Below are positions 22,250 to 31,119 of a DNA stretch of 64,000 bases, piece by piece. The stretch covers positions 1 through 64,000 of the forward strand of contig JASJDM010000029.1 in NCBI GenBank assembly GCA_030065125.1. The letters are read 5' to 3'. The position numbers were made by a program, and so were the translations under genes. The stretch comes from Lysobacterales bacterium. Lineage in GTDB: Bacteria > Pseudomonadota > Gammaproteobacteria > Xanthomonadales > SZUA-38. How positions within the stretch are numbered: position 1 is the stretch's first letter; every line of letters begins with the position of its first letter. The notes below the pieces were generated by a model. That model was not told the origin of the DNA and did no database searches. It saw only the letters and a list, made by a program, of their open reading frames with translations.

Positions 22250-23629
22250 TCAGTCCTGCTCAGCAACGCGTTTGGGGTCGATGTCCAGCGCCCGCAGTTT
22301 CCGGTACAGGTGGGTTCGCTCCATGCCGGCAGCCTTGGCCAGTCGGCCCACGCTGCCCTGGACCTCTTTCAGGCGCCGGACCAGGTAGGCGCGCTCGAAC
22401 TGTTCCCGTGCTTCCCGCAGCGGCAGTTCAAAGTCGACGCCAGCCAGGGCAACACCGTCCTGAGCGCGCGGTACCGGGGCTCCCAGGGCCTGCTCGACCT
22501 CACCCAGTTCGATCTCGTCCGCGCCACCGCGGATCAGCAGCCGCTGCACGAGGTTTTTCAGCTCCCACAGGTTGCCGGGCCAGCTGTGATTGCGCAGCCG
22601 GTTCTGGGCGGCGACGGAAAAGTGCCGGTAGGGCATGCTTTCCTGGGCCGGGAAATAGTCGGTGTAAAAACGCAGCAGGTCCGGCACGTCTTCAGGCCGT
22701 TCCCGCAGTGGCGGCAGCCGCAGCGGCACCACGTTGATCTGGTAGAACAGCTCCTCGCTGAAGCCGCCGCGACGGACCTCAGCCTCCAGGTCCTGCTGGG
22801 TGGACGCCACCACCCGGACATCAATCTCCAGCGGATCGCCACCGCCCTGGCGGGTCACCAGCTGATTTTCCAGGGCGCTGGCCAGTCTCGACTGAGTGTC
22901 CGCGTCCAGCTTGGCCACTTCGTCCAGGTAGATGGTGCCGCCGGTGGCCTGCTCCAGCCGGCCGGCTACGACCTGGTCCCCGGTCTGACAGCCGAAAATC
23001 TCCCGGGCAAAGTCGTCCGGCGCGATGGAATTGAAGTTCAACTCAACGAAAGGCCCTGCGGAGCGGCTGCTGATGGAATGCAGGAAGCGAGCCGTGGCCG
23101 ATTTGCCAACCCCGGCCTCGCCGGTGATCAGCACGCTGGTGTCATGCCGGGCCAGCCGCTGGATCTGCTCCCGCAGCTCCCGCATGGTTTCGCTGGACCC
23201 TATGGGCTCCAGCACCGGGCTCAGCTGCTGGCGCAAACCCTCATTTTCACGCTTCAGCTTGCTGGCCTCCAGGGCCCGCTCCACGGTCAGCAGGAGCTTG
23301 GGCAGGGACACCGGCTTTTCGATGAAGTCGTAGGCGCCGAGCTTGGTGGCCTCCACCGCGGTTTCCACCGTGCCGTGGCCCGACATCATGATGACCGGGA
23401 ATGGCAGGGCGCCGCCCTTGGCCCATTCCCGCAGCAGGGTGATGCCGTCGGTCCGCGGCATCCAGATGTCCAGCAGCGCCAGGTCCGGGTTGCCGCCGCG
23501 GCGGGCCTCCCGGGCGCTGTCAGCATCTTCAGCAATGGACACCTCGTAGCCCTCGTCCTGGAGGATCTCCCGGACCAGCTCACGAATGTCCGGCTCGTCG
23601 TCGACCACCAGTATGCTGCCGCTTGCCAT
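22250..23629 (-). CDS. ntrX: NtrX-type response regulator (AAA+, non-canonical sigma-54 loop)
   Basis: The 459-residue protein has a receiver domain (acceptor Asp54 in ALLDIWMP, Lys in IEKPVSL), an AAA+ domain with Walker A GEAGVGKS (170-177) and Walker B IYLDE (~233-237), and a Fis-type helix-turn-helix at the C-terminus (VGRLAKAAGMERTHLYRKLR). The GAFTGA loop that contacts sigma-54 is missing: the place (~212-218) reads FGCQTGD. This fits NtrX, many of which do not activate sigma-54 and act as ordinary regulators. Together with NtrY it probably responds to redox or nitrogen state and controls envelope or respiratory genes. A ~160-bp element separates it from ntrY. Confidence 0.9.
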   Translation of the reverse strand: MASGSILVVDDEPDIRELVREILQDEGYEVSIAEDADSAREARRGGNPDLALLDIWMPRTDGITLLREWAKGGALPFPVIMMSGHGTVETAVEATKLGAYDFIEKPVSLPKLLLTVERALEASKLKRENEGLRQQLSPVLEPIGSSETMRELREQIQRLARHDTSVLITGEAGVGKSATARFLHSISSRSAGPFVELNFNSIAPDDFAREIFGCQTGDQVVAGRLEQATGGTIYLDEVAKLDADTQSRLASALENQLVTRQGGGDPLEIDVRVVASTQQDLEAEVRRGGFSEELFYQINVVPLRLPPLRERPEDVPDLLRFYTDYFPAQESMPYRHFSVAAQNRLRNHSWPGNLWELKNLVQRLLIRGGADEIELGEVEQALGAPVPRAQDGVALAGVDFELPLREAREQFERAYLVRRLKEVQGSVGRLAKAAGMERTHLYRKLRALDIDPKRVAEQD

Positions 23630-23659
23630 GGCGCGATTATAGCCCTTTATCCACCCGTC

Positions 23660-23819
23660 TTAACCCGCATACCTCAACAGTTGCCGGATGTGCCGGTTGA
23701 TTTCGGCCGGCAGCGGGACAGACTGTATTTTCAGGAGCGAAGCCAGCTCCTTTCCCAATCATTGAATTTGCGAAATCAGCCGCTCTCCCACAGCGAAACT
23801 GGTGAGATATGCGGGTTAA
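23660..23819. mobile_element. MITE-like element with ~25-bp terminal inverted repeats
   Basis: The ends at 23660-23684 and 23795-23819 are inverted copies that match at 22 of 25 positions; both start with TTAACCCGCATA. The interior (110 bp) has no open frame of note. The right end covers the ntrY stop codon (rc of TTA at 23816-23818), so the element, or a former insertion, supplies the end of ntrY. No clear target-site duplication is visible (flanks CGTC and CGAC). No transposase is encoded; it would be moved in trans. It also separates ntrY from ntrX, so transcription through it would create a strong hairpin. Confidence 0.7.
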
Positions 23820-26014
23820 CCGACGCCGCCGGCACTCAGCTCGCTGGGTTCGGAATTCAGTTCACCCGCGTCCACCGGCAGGTGCAGCTCGAAAACCGCG
23901 CCCCCGGTCTCGTCGTTGCGTGCCTGGATCTGGCCGCCGTGCTCCTCGGCGATCTGCTTGACGATGGCCAGGCCGATCCCGGTGCCGCCGGACTTGGTGG
24001 TGGCATACGGCTCAAACAGCTTGTCGATGATCTCGAAGGGCAGGCCGGGGCCATTGTCCCGCATGCTCAAACTCAGCCAGGCGTGGCCATCACTCCAGAT
24101 CACCTCGGTGGCAAACTCCAGCTCCAGGTCTCTGGATTCGCTGGCTTCCTGGGCGTTTTTCACCAGGTTGTGCAGCAGCTGGCGAATGCGGCCCGGGTCG
24201 ACAAACACCAGGGGCTCCGAGGCCATCCAGCGGGTTTCCACCTGCAGCTTCTTCTCGCCGCTGCGGTACAGCTCCAGCACCTCGTTGACCAGGTCACTGA
24301 CACGCAGTGCCTCAAGCTGCAGGGCCGGCGCCCGGGAATACTCGCTGAAGGCGTTGACCATGGTCTTCAGAGCCTCCACCTGGGCCACGATAGTGCGGGT
24401 GGCACGGTCCAGCACTTCGGCATCGGCTTCGGGCATCTGCTTCAGGTACTTGTGGCGCAGACGTTCGGCGGACAGCTGGATGGGCGTGAGCGGGTTTTTC
24501 ACTTCATGGGCCAGGCGCCGGGCTACTTCGCCCCAGGCCGCCTCGCGCTGGGCCCGGACCAGGTCGGTCATATCGTCGAACACCAGAACCACGCCCTCGC
24601 CGGCGGTGGGAAGCTGGGCGCCCCGACACATCAGCACCTGCTGCTGACCGGTCCGCTCCAGCAGCAGCTCCTCGCGCCAGTCCCGGGAGTCGCCGAAATG
24701 CCGATCCACCAGCTCGGCCAGCGGTTCCAGCCCCGGCTCGCGTTCGACCGCCACCGACAGTGGCTGCTCAAGGAACTCCGTCAGGGCCAGCCCGAGGATC
24801 TGGGTGGCCGCGGGATTGGCAGTCCGCAGCTGGCCCTGGCCGTCGAAGGTCATCACGCCCGAGGACAGGCGGCCCAGCACCGCTTCCAGGTAGTCGCGCC
24901 GCTCCTCAGCCTGGCGCCGGCTCCGGGTGGCCTCGTCGCTGGATCGGGACAGTTCCCGGGTCATGGTGTTGAAGGAACTGACCAGGAAGCTCAGCTCGTC
25001 GTTGCTGCCCGGCACCGGCAGCTGGCGCTGGTAGTCACCGCCGGCAATGGCGTTGGTCGCATCGGCCAGCCGGCCAATGGGGTGCACCAGCTTGCGCGCC
25101 GTGGTAAACGCCAGCAGCACCGCCACCAGCACGCTGAACAGCAGCACCAGGGACAGGATCAGCACGAAAGAGCGCTTCATCAGGTTGCGCTGAAACGCCA
25201 GGTTCTGATACTGCTCATACTCCCGCTCGACTTTGTCTGCCTGTTCGTCGAAACCCTGGGCCACGGGGTAGATCACCTGCAGGATCCGCTCCGGGCCGAT
25301 GCCCCGGTCCGGGATGGATTCCAACGCCCGGATCTGGATCAGGCCTTCTCCCAGCGCCTCGTGATCCACGTAGCTGCCGCCGCGGCTGGCGCGGATCAGC
25401 TCGAAATCCTCGGGCAGGTCCGGCGAAAAATCCGCACCCCGGCTGGTCCAGCGGATGACCTGGCCGCCCCGGGACAGCACGGCGATTTCGATGGCGTCGG
25501 ACTCCAGCAGCATACCGCGCAGTTGCCGGCTCAGCCGCTCTTCGGGCTCATCGGCCAGGCGTGCCGCCAGACGCCCGGTCAGGCTCTGCTTCTCGATCTT
25601 CTGGACTTCCAGGAAGCGCTGGCCGATCTCCAGGGCGTCGTTGAACGCCGCTTCCACGTCCACGTCGAACCAGCTGTCGATGCTGCGATTAAGGAAATCC
25701 ACCGAGAACCAGTACACGACGCTGGCCGGCGGCACCGCCAGCACCACGAACAGGATCACCATGCGCAGTGTCAGTCGGGCACCCGGCGAGGCCGAGCGCA
25801 GCTGGGTCACCAGGCGCCAGACGCGATTGCCGATGGCTACGGTCAGTACCAGCAGGGCCACGCCCGCCAGCACGAACACCCAGGGGTAGTACTTGCTGAA
25901 GGCGCCGAGCCCGCGGGTGGCATCACCGGCCAGATACAGGGCGGCGAACAACACCATCAGCGCCGCCACCACCGGCAGGGTCCGCTGAAAGAATTTCCGG
26001 ACTCGGTTGCTCAC
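23816..26014 (-). CDS. ntrY: NtrY-type membrane sensor histidine kinase
   Basis: The 732-residue kinase begins with several membrane segments (VVAALMVLFAALYLAG, YPWVFVLAGVALLVLTVAIG, LTLRMVILFVVLAVPPASVV), a periplasmic region, and a fourth segment near residue 290 (FVLILSLVLLFSVLVAVLLAF) followed by HAMP (LVHPIGRLADATNAIAGGDY). A PAS domain (~385-495), the phospho-acceptor box HEVKNPLTP (near residue 500) and a HATPase domain with N, DNGPGLP and GTGIGLAIVKQI follow. It should phosphorylate NtrX, encoded downstream. GTG start at 26014. The C-terminus after LHLPVDAG is slightly altered by the repeat-element end. Confidence 0.93.
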   Translation of the reverse strand: MSNRVRKFFQRTLPVVAALMVLFAALYLAGDATRGLGAFSKYYPWVFVLAGVALLVLTVAIGNRVWRLVTQLRSASPGARLTLRMVILFVVLAVPPASVVYWFSVDFLNRSIDSWFDVDVEAAFNDALEIGQRFLEVQKIEKQSLTGRLAARLADEPEERLSRQLRGMLLESDAIEIAVLSRGGQVIRWTSRGADFSPDLPEDFELIRASRGGSYVDHEALGEGLIQIRALESIPDRGIGPERILQVIYPVAQGFDEQADKVEREYEQYQNLAFQRNLMKRSFVLILSLVLLFSVLVAVLLAFTTARKLVHPIGRLADATNAIAGGDYQRQLPVPGSNDELSFLVSSFNTMTRELSRSSDEATRSRRQAEERRDYLEAVLGRLSSGVMTFDGQGQLRTANPAATQILGLALTEFLEQPLSVAVEREPGLEPLAELVDRHFGDSRDWREELLLERTGQQQVLMCRGAQLPTAGEGVVLVFDDMTDLVRAQREAAWGEVARRLAHEVKNPLTPIQLSAERLRHKYLKQMPEADAEVLDRATRTIVAQVEALKTMVNAFSEYSRAPALQLEALRVSDLVNEVLELYRSGEKKLQVETRWMASEPLVFVDPGRIRQLLHNLVKNAQEASESRDLELEFATEVIWSDGHAWLSLSMRDNGPGLPFEIIDKLFEPYATTKSGGTGIGLAIVKQIAEEHGGQIQARNDETGGAVFELHLPVDAGELNSEPSELSAGGVG

Positions 26015-26059
26015 GATGACCGCCGTTGACCCATCATGGTGCGCCGTGGGTCCATGGCA

Positions 26060-26650
26060 TCAGGGTCCGTTGTCCACGGCGGCGGCGGGATCGCCCCGAT
26101 GCCAGCCGCTGTCCAGCCGCCAGTCCGCGGAAAGATAGCTGGGCAGGCGCAGGGGCGGCGGCAGCTCCGCCGTCACCAGCCGCGTGCGGAAACGGGCATA
26201 AGGCGGATCAGATTGCGGCCAGGGCTGATCCAGGTCCACGGTCAACACGGACAGCGCCTCCATGACCCGGTCCAGTTCAGCATAGCTGCTGGTCTGGCCG
26301 GTCACCTCGTCTACCACGGTATAGCGCTGACTCAGCGGGCGAAAATGAATGCGCCGGGCGCCGCGCTGGCTCCAGACGCGCTGATCGAGCCAGTTGTCCC
26401 GCTCCTGCAGCAGCTCGACCCGCCATTCCAGGGTGAGGGACACGCCATGATGCAGGGCTTCCAGGATCGGCGCGCCGAACTGGTGGGCCAGACTGGCCTC
26501 AATACGGGGCTCACCCTCGGGACCCTGAGCCAGGCGAATGTCGGTGACCTGAGCTGACGCACGCGTGGAATCATCACCGCCGCATGACACCACCAGCCCC
26601 GCCAGCAGCAGTAGCTTAAGCCTTCTCCAAAACGCCATAGAAAAACCCAT
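26060..26650 (-). CDS. DUF4390 domain lipoprotein or exported protein
   Basis: The ~196-residue protein matches the DUF4390 family, which is regularly found between rsmB and ntrY in these bacteria. The N-terminus is hydrophobic (WRRLKLLLLAGLVVSCGG) with a possible lipobox ending in Cys, so it may be anchored in the membrane. The body shows a beta-rich pattern (EWRVELLQERDNWLD, RYTVVDEVTG). The function is unknown, but its place beside a sensor kinase suggests that it could modulate signal input. I chose ATG at 26650 with AAGGTG upstream; GTG at 26659 and ATG at 26638 are alternatives. It overlaps the end of rsmB. Confidence 0.82.
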   Translation of the reverse strand: MGFSMAFWRRLKLLLLAGLVVSCGGDDSTRASAQVTDIRLAQGPEGEPRIEASLAHQFGAPILEALHHGVSLTLEWRVELLQERDNWLDQRVWSQRGARRIHFRPLSQRYTVVDEVTGQTSSYAELDRVMEALSVLTVDLDQPWPQSDPPYARFRTRLVTAELPPPLRLPSYLSADWRLDSGWHRGDPAAAVDNGP

Positions 26651-27902
26651 CCGCGTCACCTTCCCCGGGGAAAATCTGGCGGCCGTGCCCGGTCCAACGC
26701 CCCCAGGGTGCCTGGATGTGTCGGCAGCGGGCGTCCGGGTGTTCCGCCAGGAATCCCGCCAGGATCTCCTCGTTCTCAGAGGGAAGGATAGAACATGTGG
26801 CGTACAGCAGGGTACCGCCCGGCGCCAGGCACGGCCACAGACCTTGCAGCAGCCGGGCCTGCTGGCGGGAGAGCGCTTCCAGGTCCCGAGGCTGACGCAG
26901 CCACTTGATATCCGGGTGGCGACGGATCACCCCGGTGGCGCTGCAGGGGGCATCCAGCAGGATTCGCTGGAAGTCGGGGTCACCCGCAGACAGCCGTTTG
27001 GCTGCCCAATTGGCCGCGTCAGCGCACACCACTTCGGCGGTCTGGCCCAGGCGCCCGAGGTTCTGATGAATTCTCTCGATGCGGTCTGCATCGCTGTCGA
27101 TAGCCGTGAGCCGGAGCCCGGGGGCCAGCTCCAGCAGGTGGGTGGTTTTGCCGCCGGGCGCGGCGCAGGCGTCCAGCACCCGGTCGCCGGGCCGTGGATT
27201 CAGCAACGACGCCGCCAGCTGGGCGGCCAGGTCCTGAACCGACACATCGCCGCTGGAAAACCCCGGCAGGGCTGTCACGTCCGTGGCCTGACCCAGGCGC
27301 AGGGCACTGGAGCACCAGTCCGAGGTCTCGGCCTGCAGACCGGTTGCCAGCAGCCGGGAGTGGTAGTCCGCGGTGCTGACACGGGACTGGTTAACCCGCA
27401 GCCACATGGGCGCCTGGCGGTTCGCCGCCGCCATGATTCCAGGGGACTTGTCTCCCCAGGCCTCGTCCAGCGCCAGGTACAGCCACCGCGGATGGCCGCT
27501 GGCCAGCAGCGCGTCGGGCTGTTCCACCTGGCGCGGCGCACCGGCTCGCTGGTGGGCACGCAGGACGGCATTGACCAGGCCCCGGGCGCGACTGAAACCC
27601 AACGCCCCGGTGGCCGCAACGGTTTCATGGACTGCCGCGTGGGAAGCGGTATTCAGCCAGCTCAATTCAAACAGACCACCCAGCAGCAGCGCCTTCAGCT
27701 GCCGGTCGCGACCACGAATGGGGCGATCCAGGTACCCGGACGCCAGGGCCTCCAGCATGGGCAGATGGCGCAGCACCCCGTAGCACAGGGCCCGGCCCAG
27801 GGACTGATCTGGCTGCACGTCAGCAAGGGACCGACCCTGGTGCAGGACCTGGCTTACCGCCAGGGCAGCGGCCGCCCGGGGGTTAGCGCCCCGTTCGGAC
27901 AC
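26616..27902 (-). CDS. rsmB: 16S rRNA (cytosine-967-C5)-methyltransferase
   Basis: RsmB (Sun/Fmu) methylates C967 of 16S rRNA. The ~428-residue protein has an N-terminal NusB-like RNA-binding region (AAALAVSQVLHQGRSL, ALCYGVLRHLPMLEAL) and a C-terminal SAM-binding domain with DACAAPGGKTTHLLE, LLDAPCSATGV containing a catalytic Cys, and ATCSILPSENEE with the second conserved Cys. The start GTG at 27902 lies 4 bp after the fmt stop; upstream frames are shadow extensions. Its 3' end overlaps the DUF4390 gene by up to 35 bp. Confidence 0.95.
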   Translation of the reverse strand: MSERGANPRAAAALAVSQVLHQGRSLADVQPDQSLGRALCYGVLRHLPMLEALASGYLDRPIRGRDRQLKALLLGGLFELSWLNTASHAAVHETVAATGALGFSRARGLVNAVLRAHQRAGAPRQVEQPDALLASGHPRWLYLALDEAWGDKSPGIMAAANRQAPMWLRVNQSRVSTADYHSRLLATGLQAETSDWCSSALRLGQATDVTALPGFSSGDVSVQDLAAQLAASLLNPRPGDRVLDACAAPGGKTTHLLELAPGLRLTAIDSDADRIERIHQNLGRLGQTAEVVCADAANWAAKRLSAGDPDFQRILLDAPCSATGVIRRHPDIKWLRQPRDLEALSRQQARLLQGLWPCLAPGGTLLYATCSILPSENEEILAGFLAEHPDARCRHIQAPWGRWTGHGRQIFPGEGDADGFFYGVLEKA

Positions 27903-27906
27903 GGGA

Positions 27907-28851
27907 TCAGCTTTTCGGCGGTGGTTCAAACCGATCACCGGTCTGCAGCGGCCGGGCGTTGAGGAAGTCTCCAACGGCCACGGGGCGACCACCGGGTCGC
28001 TGCACCTGCAGCAGGCGCAGCACCCCGTCACCACAGGCCACGTCCACACCGTCGGCGCCGGCGGCGATCACCGTCCCGGGGTCGGCCACGCCGGAACGGA
28101 CGGGCTGGGCCTGCCAGACCCGCAGGTCCTCTCCTGCCAGCCGCGTCCGGGATACGGGCCAGGGATTAAAGGCGCGCACTTCGCGAGACAGCTGAACGGC
28201 CCTGGCATTCCAGTCCAGCCAGGCCTCCGCCTTTTCCAGCTTGGACGCGTAAGTGGCGCCGGCGTCGTCCTGGGGACGGGCAGAGAGCTCCGATCGCCGG
28301 GACAGGGTGTCCAGCAGCAGTTCACCACCCATGATGGCCAGCCGGTCATGCAGGTCGCCCGCCGTCTCGGTGTCGGCAATGGGGGTGGCCCTGGACGAAA
28401 ACACCGGGCCGGTGTCCAGGCCGGCTTCCATCTGCATGATGCACACCCCGGTCTCCCGGTCACCGGCCAGGATGGCACGCTGGATCGGGGCCGCCCCGCG
28501 CCAGCGGGGCAACAGCGAGCCGTGAATGTTCCAGCAGCCCAGCCGGGGCAGGTCCAGGATGGCCTGGGGCAGGATGAGGCCGTATGCGGCCACCACCATC
28601 AGGTCGGCGTCAACAGCGGCCAGTCCGGCTTCGGCTTCGGGATTGCGCAGGCTGGCCGGCTGCATGACCGGAATATTGCTGGCCAGGGCGACCTGCTTGA
28701 CCGGGCTGGGTGTGAGCTTGCGGCCGCGGCCCGCCGGCCGGTCCGGCTGGGTGTAGACGGCCACGACCTCGTGTCCGCTCCCCAACAGCCCCTCCAGGGA
28801 CGGCACGGCAAAGTCCGGTGTTCCGGCAAAGACGATGCGCAGCGTGGACAC
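27907..28851 (-). CDS. fmt: Methionyl-tRNA formyltransferase
   Basis: Fmt transfers a formyl group from 10-formyl-tetrahydrofolate to initiator Met-tRNA. The 314-residue protein begins with a Rossmann-like N-terminus ([20 protein letters not shown]), has the catalytic region [23 protein letters not shown] with the conserved Asn and His, and [12 protein letters not shown] containing the Asp. The C-terminal OB fold begins near residue 205. It lies in the standard def-fmt-rsmB operon order. The start is GTG, 26 bp after the def stop. Confidence 0.96.
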   Translation of the reverse strand: MSTLRIVFAGTPDFAVPSLEGLLGSGHEVVAVYTQPDRPAGRGRKLTPSPVKQVALASNIPVMQPASLRNPEAEAGLAAVDADLMVVAAYGLILPQAILDLPRLGCWNIHGSLLPRWRGAAPIQRAILAGDRETGVCIMQMEAGLDTGPVFSSRATPIADTETAGDLHDRLAIMGGELLLDTLSRRSELSARPQDDAGATYASKLEKAEAWLDWNARAVQLSREVRAFNPWPVSRTRLAGEDLRVWQAQPVRSGVADPGTVIAAGADGVDVACGDGVLRLLQVQRPGGRPVAVGDFLNARPLQTGDRFEPPPKS

Positions 28852-28877
28852 GGGTTTAAACCGGGCCGAAAGATTCT

Positions 28878-29393
28878 TCAGATGACCGGCGCGCCTTCCA
28901 GGCGACGCTGCTTCTGCAGCTTCTTGCGCAGGCGCGACTGTTTCAGGGGAGACAGGTAGTCGACGAACAGCTTTCCGTCCAGGTGGTCCATTTCGTGCTG
29001 GATGCAGACCGCCAGCAGCCCGTCCGCAGTGGCTTCAAACGGTTCCCCCGACCGATCCAGGGCCCGCACCCGGATCTGTTCGGCCCGCTCCACCTTGGCG
29101 TAATACCCCGGCACCGACAGGCAGCCTTCTTCGCAGACCTGGCGACCGTCGGACTCGATGATCTCGGGATTGATCAGGCACATGGGCTGGTCGCGGTCTT
29201 CGGACACGTCCACCACCAGTACCCGGCGATGCACATCAACCTGAGTAGCGGCCAGCCCGATGCCCGGCGCTTCGTACATGGTTTCGAGCATGTCACTGAC
29301 CAGCTGACGTACCTCGTCATCCACCCGCTCCACAGGTTCAGCCCGGGTGCGCAAACGCGGATCGGGAAACTCGAGTATGTTCAACTGGGCCAT
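28878..29393 (-). CDS. def: Peptide deformylase
   Basis: Def removes the N-formyl group from nascent proteins, with an Fe or Zn ion. The 171-residue protein has all three motifs: [19 protein letters not shown] with the metal-binding Cys, and QHEMDHLDG (HEMDH) with two metal-binding His and the catalytic Glu. Length is normal. It is the first gene of the minus-strand translation block (def, fmt, rsmB, DUF4390, ntrY, ntrX) and divergent from the LysM gene; the 237 bp between 29394 and 29630 should contain promoters for both. Confidence 0.97.
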   Translation of the reverse strand: MAQLNILEFPDPRLRTRAEPVERVDDEVRQLVSDMLETMYEAPGIGLAATQVDVHRRVLVVDVSEDRDQPMCLINPEIIESDGRQVCEEGCLSVPGYYAKVERAEQIRVRALDRSGEPFEATADGLLAVCIQHEMDHLDGKLFVDYLSPLKQSRLRKKLQKQRRLEGAPVI

Positions 29394-29569
29394 TACTTAT
29401 ATGTCTTGGGTAGTGTTTGCAGCAATCAGCGAGGTGCCGGAATCCCGCCGGCGGATGTTCAAAACCTTGAACCAGCTCTCATATTGGTGCCGTCAAAGAC
29501 GATTTAAAGTATAACCCGGTGGGGGACTGCGATCCGGCGCGCCTGGAATGCCCCCCAAAACATAATGAT

Positions 29570-29597
29570 TTGCCGCGGTAGATTTTTCCGCTAAACT
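29570..29597 (+). promoter_or_regulatory. Candidate promoter of the LysM gene
   Basis: TTGCCG (29570-29575) and TAAACT (29592-29597) are separated by 16 bp, a reasonable sigma-70 spacing with four of six matches at each box. Transcription would begin near 29604, giving a short leader before the ATG at 29631. This is a prediction by eye only. Confidence 0.45.
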
Positions 29598-29630
29598 AAA
29601 GTCCCTTGGGGAATCAACAAATTGGCCGTC

Positions 29631-30809
29631 ATGTTTAAACCAATACTTGCACTCTTGGCCGGAATTCTCTGTTTCAGTGCCGCCACTGCACAGGTTGAAC
29701 TGCGTCAGGATCACCCGGATCGCTACGTTGTGGTCAAGGGTGACACCCTGTGGGACATTGCCGAAATGTTCCTGAACCGGCCGTGGCTGTGGCCCGAGAT
29801 CTGGCACGTCAATCCCCAGGTGGAGAACCCTCATTTGATCTACCCCGGCGACGTGCTGAACCTGGTCTACATCGACGGACAGCCGCGCCTGATGCGCAGC
29901 CGAACGGTGAAACTCTCCCCCACGCCCCGGGCCACGCCCCTGGCAGAGGCCATTGAGCCCATCAATCTCAACGATATCCGGCACTACCTGGACAAGCGCA
30001 CGGTGCTGAGCGGAGAAGAAATCAGCAACCTGCCCTACGTGGTGGCCATCGAGGAAGGTTACCTGGCCGGCAGCGAGGGACACCGGGTATACGTTCGCGG
30101 CATGGAACAGGCCCAGCCGGGCGAGAGCTATTCCATCGTGCGGCCCACGGTGATCTTCCGGGAGCTGCCCGCCCGAGGCGACAGCTACCGTCCCGAGGCC
30201 GAGGAGTGGGAGTTCCCCGCCGAACGCTCCATCACCGATTACATGGTGCAGTTCTGGGACGAGGTGATTCGCAAGGGCTACAACTCGAAAGTCCGGACCC
30301 TGGGCTACGAGGTTATCCAGACCGCCGTGGCCGAAGTGTCCGTGGTAGGCGACCCCACCACCCTGCTGATCACGGCCAGCGACCTGGAGGTCAACCCGGG
30401 CGACATGCTGATTCCCATGTTCACCTCGGATTACGACCTGGAGTACTACCCCCACAGCCCCGAGTCGGTACCGTCCGACGCCCAGGTCATTGCCCTGAGC
30501 AAGGTGCTTTTCGGCGCCGGCCCCAACCAGGTGGTAGCCATCAACAAAGGATTGAACGACGGCATCGCCCATGGGGACGTGTTCTCTACCTACCGTCCCG
30601 GCAAGGAGATTCGGGACGAGGTGAAATACCCCCGGGACGACGTCAAGACCTACTTTTCCACCCAGCGTCGCCGTGACGCCCAGGTGCAATTGCCAGACGA
30701 GTACACCTCCCACATCATGATCTTCAAGTCCCATGAGCACATCAGCTATGGATTGATCATGCGGGGGCAGCGGGCTGTCCGAGTACTGGACGTTCTGAAA
30801 ATGCCTTAA
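29631..30809 (+). CDS. LysM domain exported protein
   Basis: The 392-residue protein has a signal peptide (MFKPILALLAGILCFSAATAQ) and a LysM domain at about residues 33-80 (YVVVKGDTLWDIAEMFLNRP and HPLIYPGDVLNL-type end), which binds peptidoglycan. The rest (~90-390) is a conserved region typical of the LysM protein found beside dprA in Xanthomonadales-like genomes, with several beta-like repeats (YLAGSEGHRVYVRGMEQ, GLNDGIAHGDVFSTYR). It probably acts in the periplasm on cell-wall maintenance, but its exact job is unknown. I chose ATG at 29631 over TTG at 29622, since the signal peptide begins there. Confidence 0.88.
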   Translation: MFKPILALLAGILCFSAATAQVELRQDHPDRYVVVKGDTLWDIAEMFLNRPWLWPEIWHVNPQVENPHLIYPGDVLNLVYIDGQPRLMRSRTVKLSPTPRATPLAEAIEPINLNDIRHYLDKRTVLSGEEISNLPYVVAIEEGYLAGSEGHRVYVRGMEQAQPGESYSIVRPTVIFRELPARGDSYRPEAEEWEFPAERSITDYMVQFWDEVIRKGYNSKVRTLGYEVIQTAVAEVSVVGDPTTLLITASDLEVNPGDMLIPMFTSDYDLEYYPHSPESVPSDAQVIALSKVLFGAGPNQVVAINKGLNDGIAHGDVFSTYRPGKEIRDEVKYPRDDVKTYFSTQRRRDAQVQLPDEYTSHIMIFKSHEHISYGLIMRGQRAVRVLDVLKMP

Positions 30810-30816
30810 CGGCATG

Positions 30817-30847
30817 CGCAAGATCCGCCATTCCTGGCGGTCTTGCG
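30817..30847 (+). terminator. Strong hairpin after the LysM gene
   Basis: CGCAAGA (30817-30823) pairs with TCTTGCG (30841-30847) and CCGCCA with TGGCGG, with one bulged T and a TTCC loop, giving a stem of about 13 pairs starting 8 bp after the stop codon. No T-run follows; instead the first GGGGAAC linker starts immediately. It may end or protect the LysM transcript. Confidence 0.6.
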
Positions 30848-30941
30848 GGGGAACACTCGCTTTGCGAGCTGGGGAACGGCTGCTTCGCAGCCTCGGGAAC
30901 GACCGCTGATGCGGTCTGGGGAACGCGCTTCGCGCTGGGAC
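30848..30941 (+). repeat. GGGGAAC-linked hairpin array, copy B
   Basis: Four hairpins are separated by GGGGAAC or CGGGAAC linkers: CTCGC/GCGAG (30856-30868), GGCTGC/GCAGCC (30878-30892), GACCGC/GCGGTC (30901-30916) and GCGC/GCGC (30925-30935), followed by TGGGAC. The order and the ending (small GCGC hairpin, then T-GGGAC) match array A2 read on the opposite strand, including a middle unit with arm pattern GxCCGC and loop TGAT or GTCA. The array lies after the LysM gene and before dprA. The following 178 bp (30942-31119) hold one more GTTCCC (30977-30982) without a clear hairpin and no gene. Confidence 0.8.
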
Positions 30942-31119
30942 CCATCTCGGACCACCGATAGGCACCGCCGCGCAGCGTTCCCGCATCGCATTCTCCCTAC
31001 ATAACTCTCTGCCCAAATCCGACACATCCCATTGGACGAAACCGCTCCCCCTCGGCTACGATGCATCAACCAATCTAGGAACGAGTCCGTTTGATCCATT
31101 CAATCGGCTCAGGGACGGT

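Noticed and set aside
22226..26029. A very long open frame on the plus strand opposite ntrX and ntrY
   Set aside because: It is antisense to two well-supported genes with clear domains, has no recognisable domain of its own, and is explained by high GC content that suppresses stop codons.
29493..31025. Apparent minus-strand gene covering the LysM region and array B
   Set aside because: It is antisense to the LysM gene and part of it is merely the translated hairpin repeat; the same residues appear in the array at the window start.
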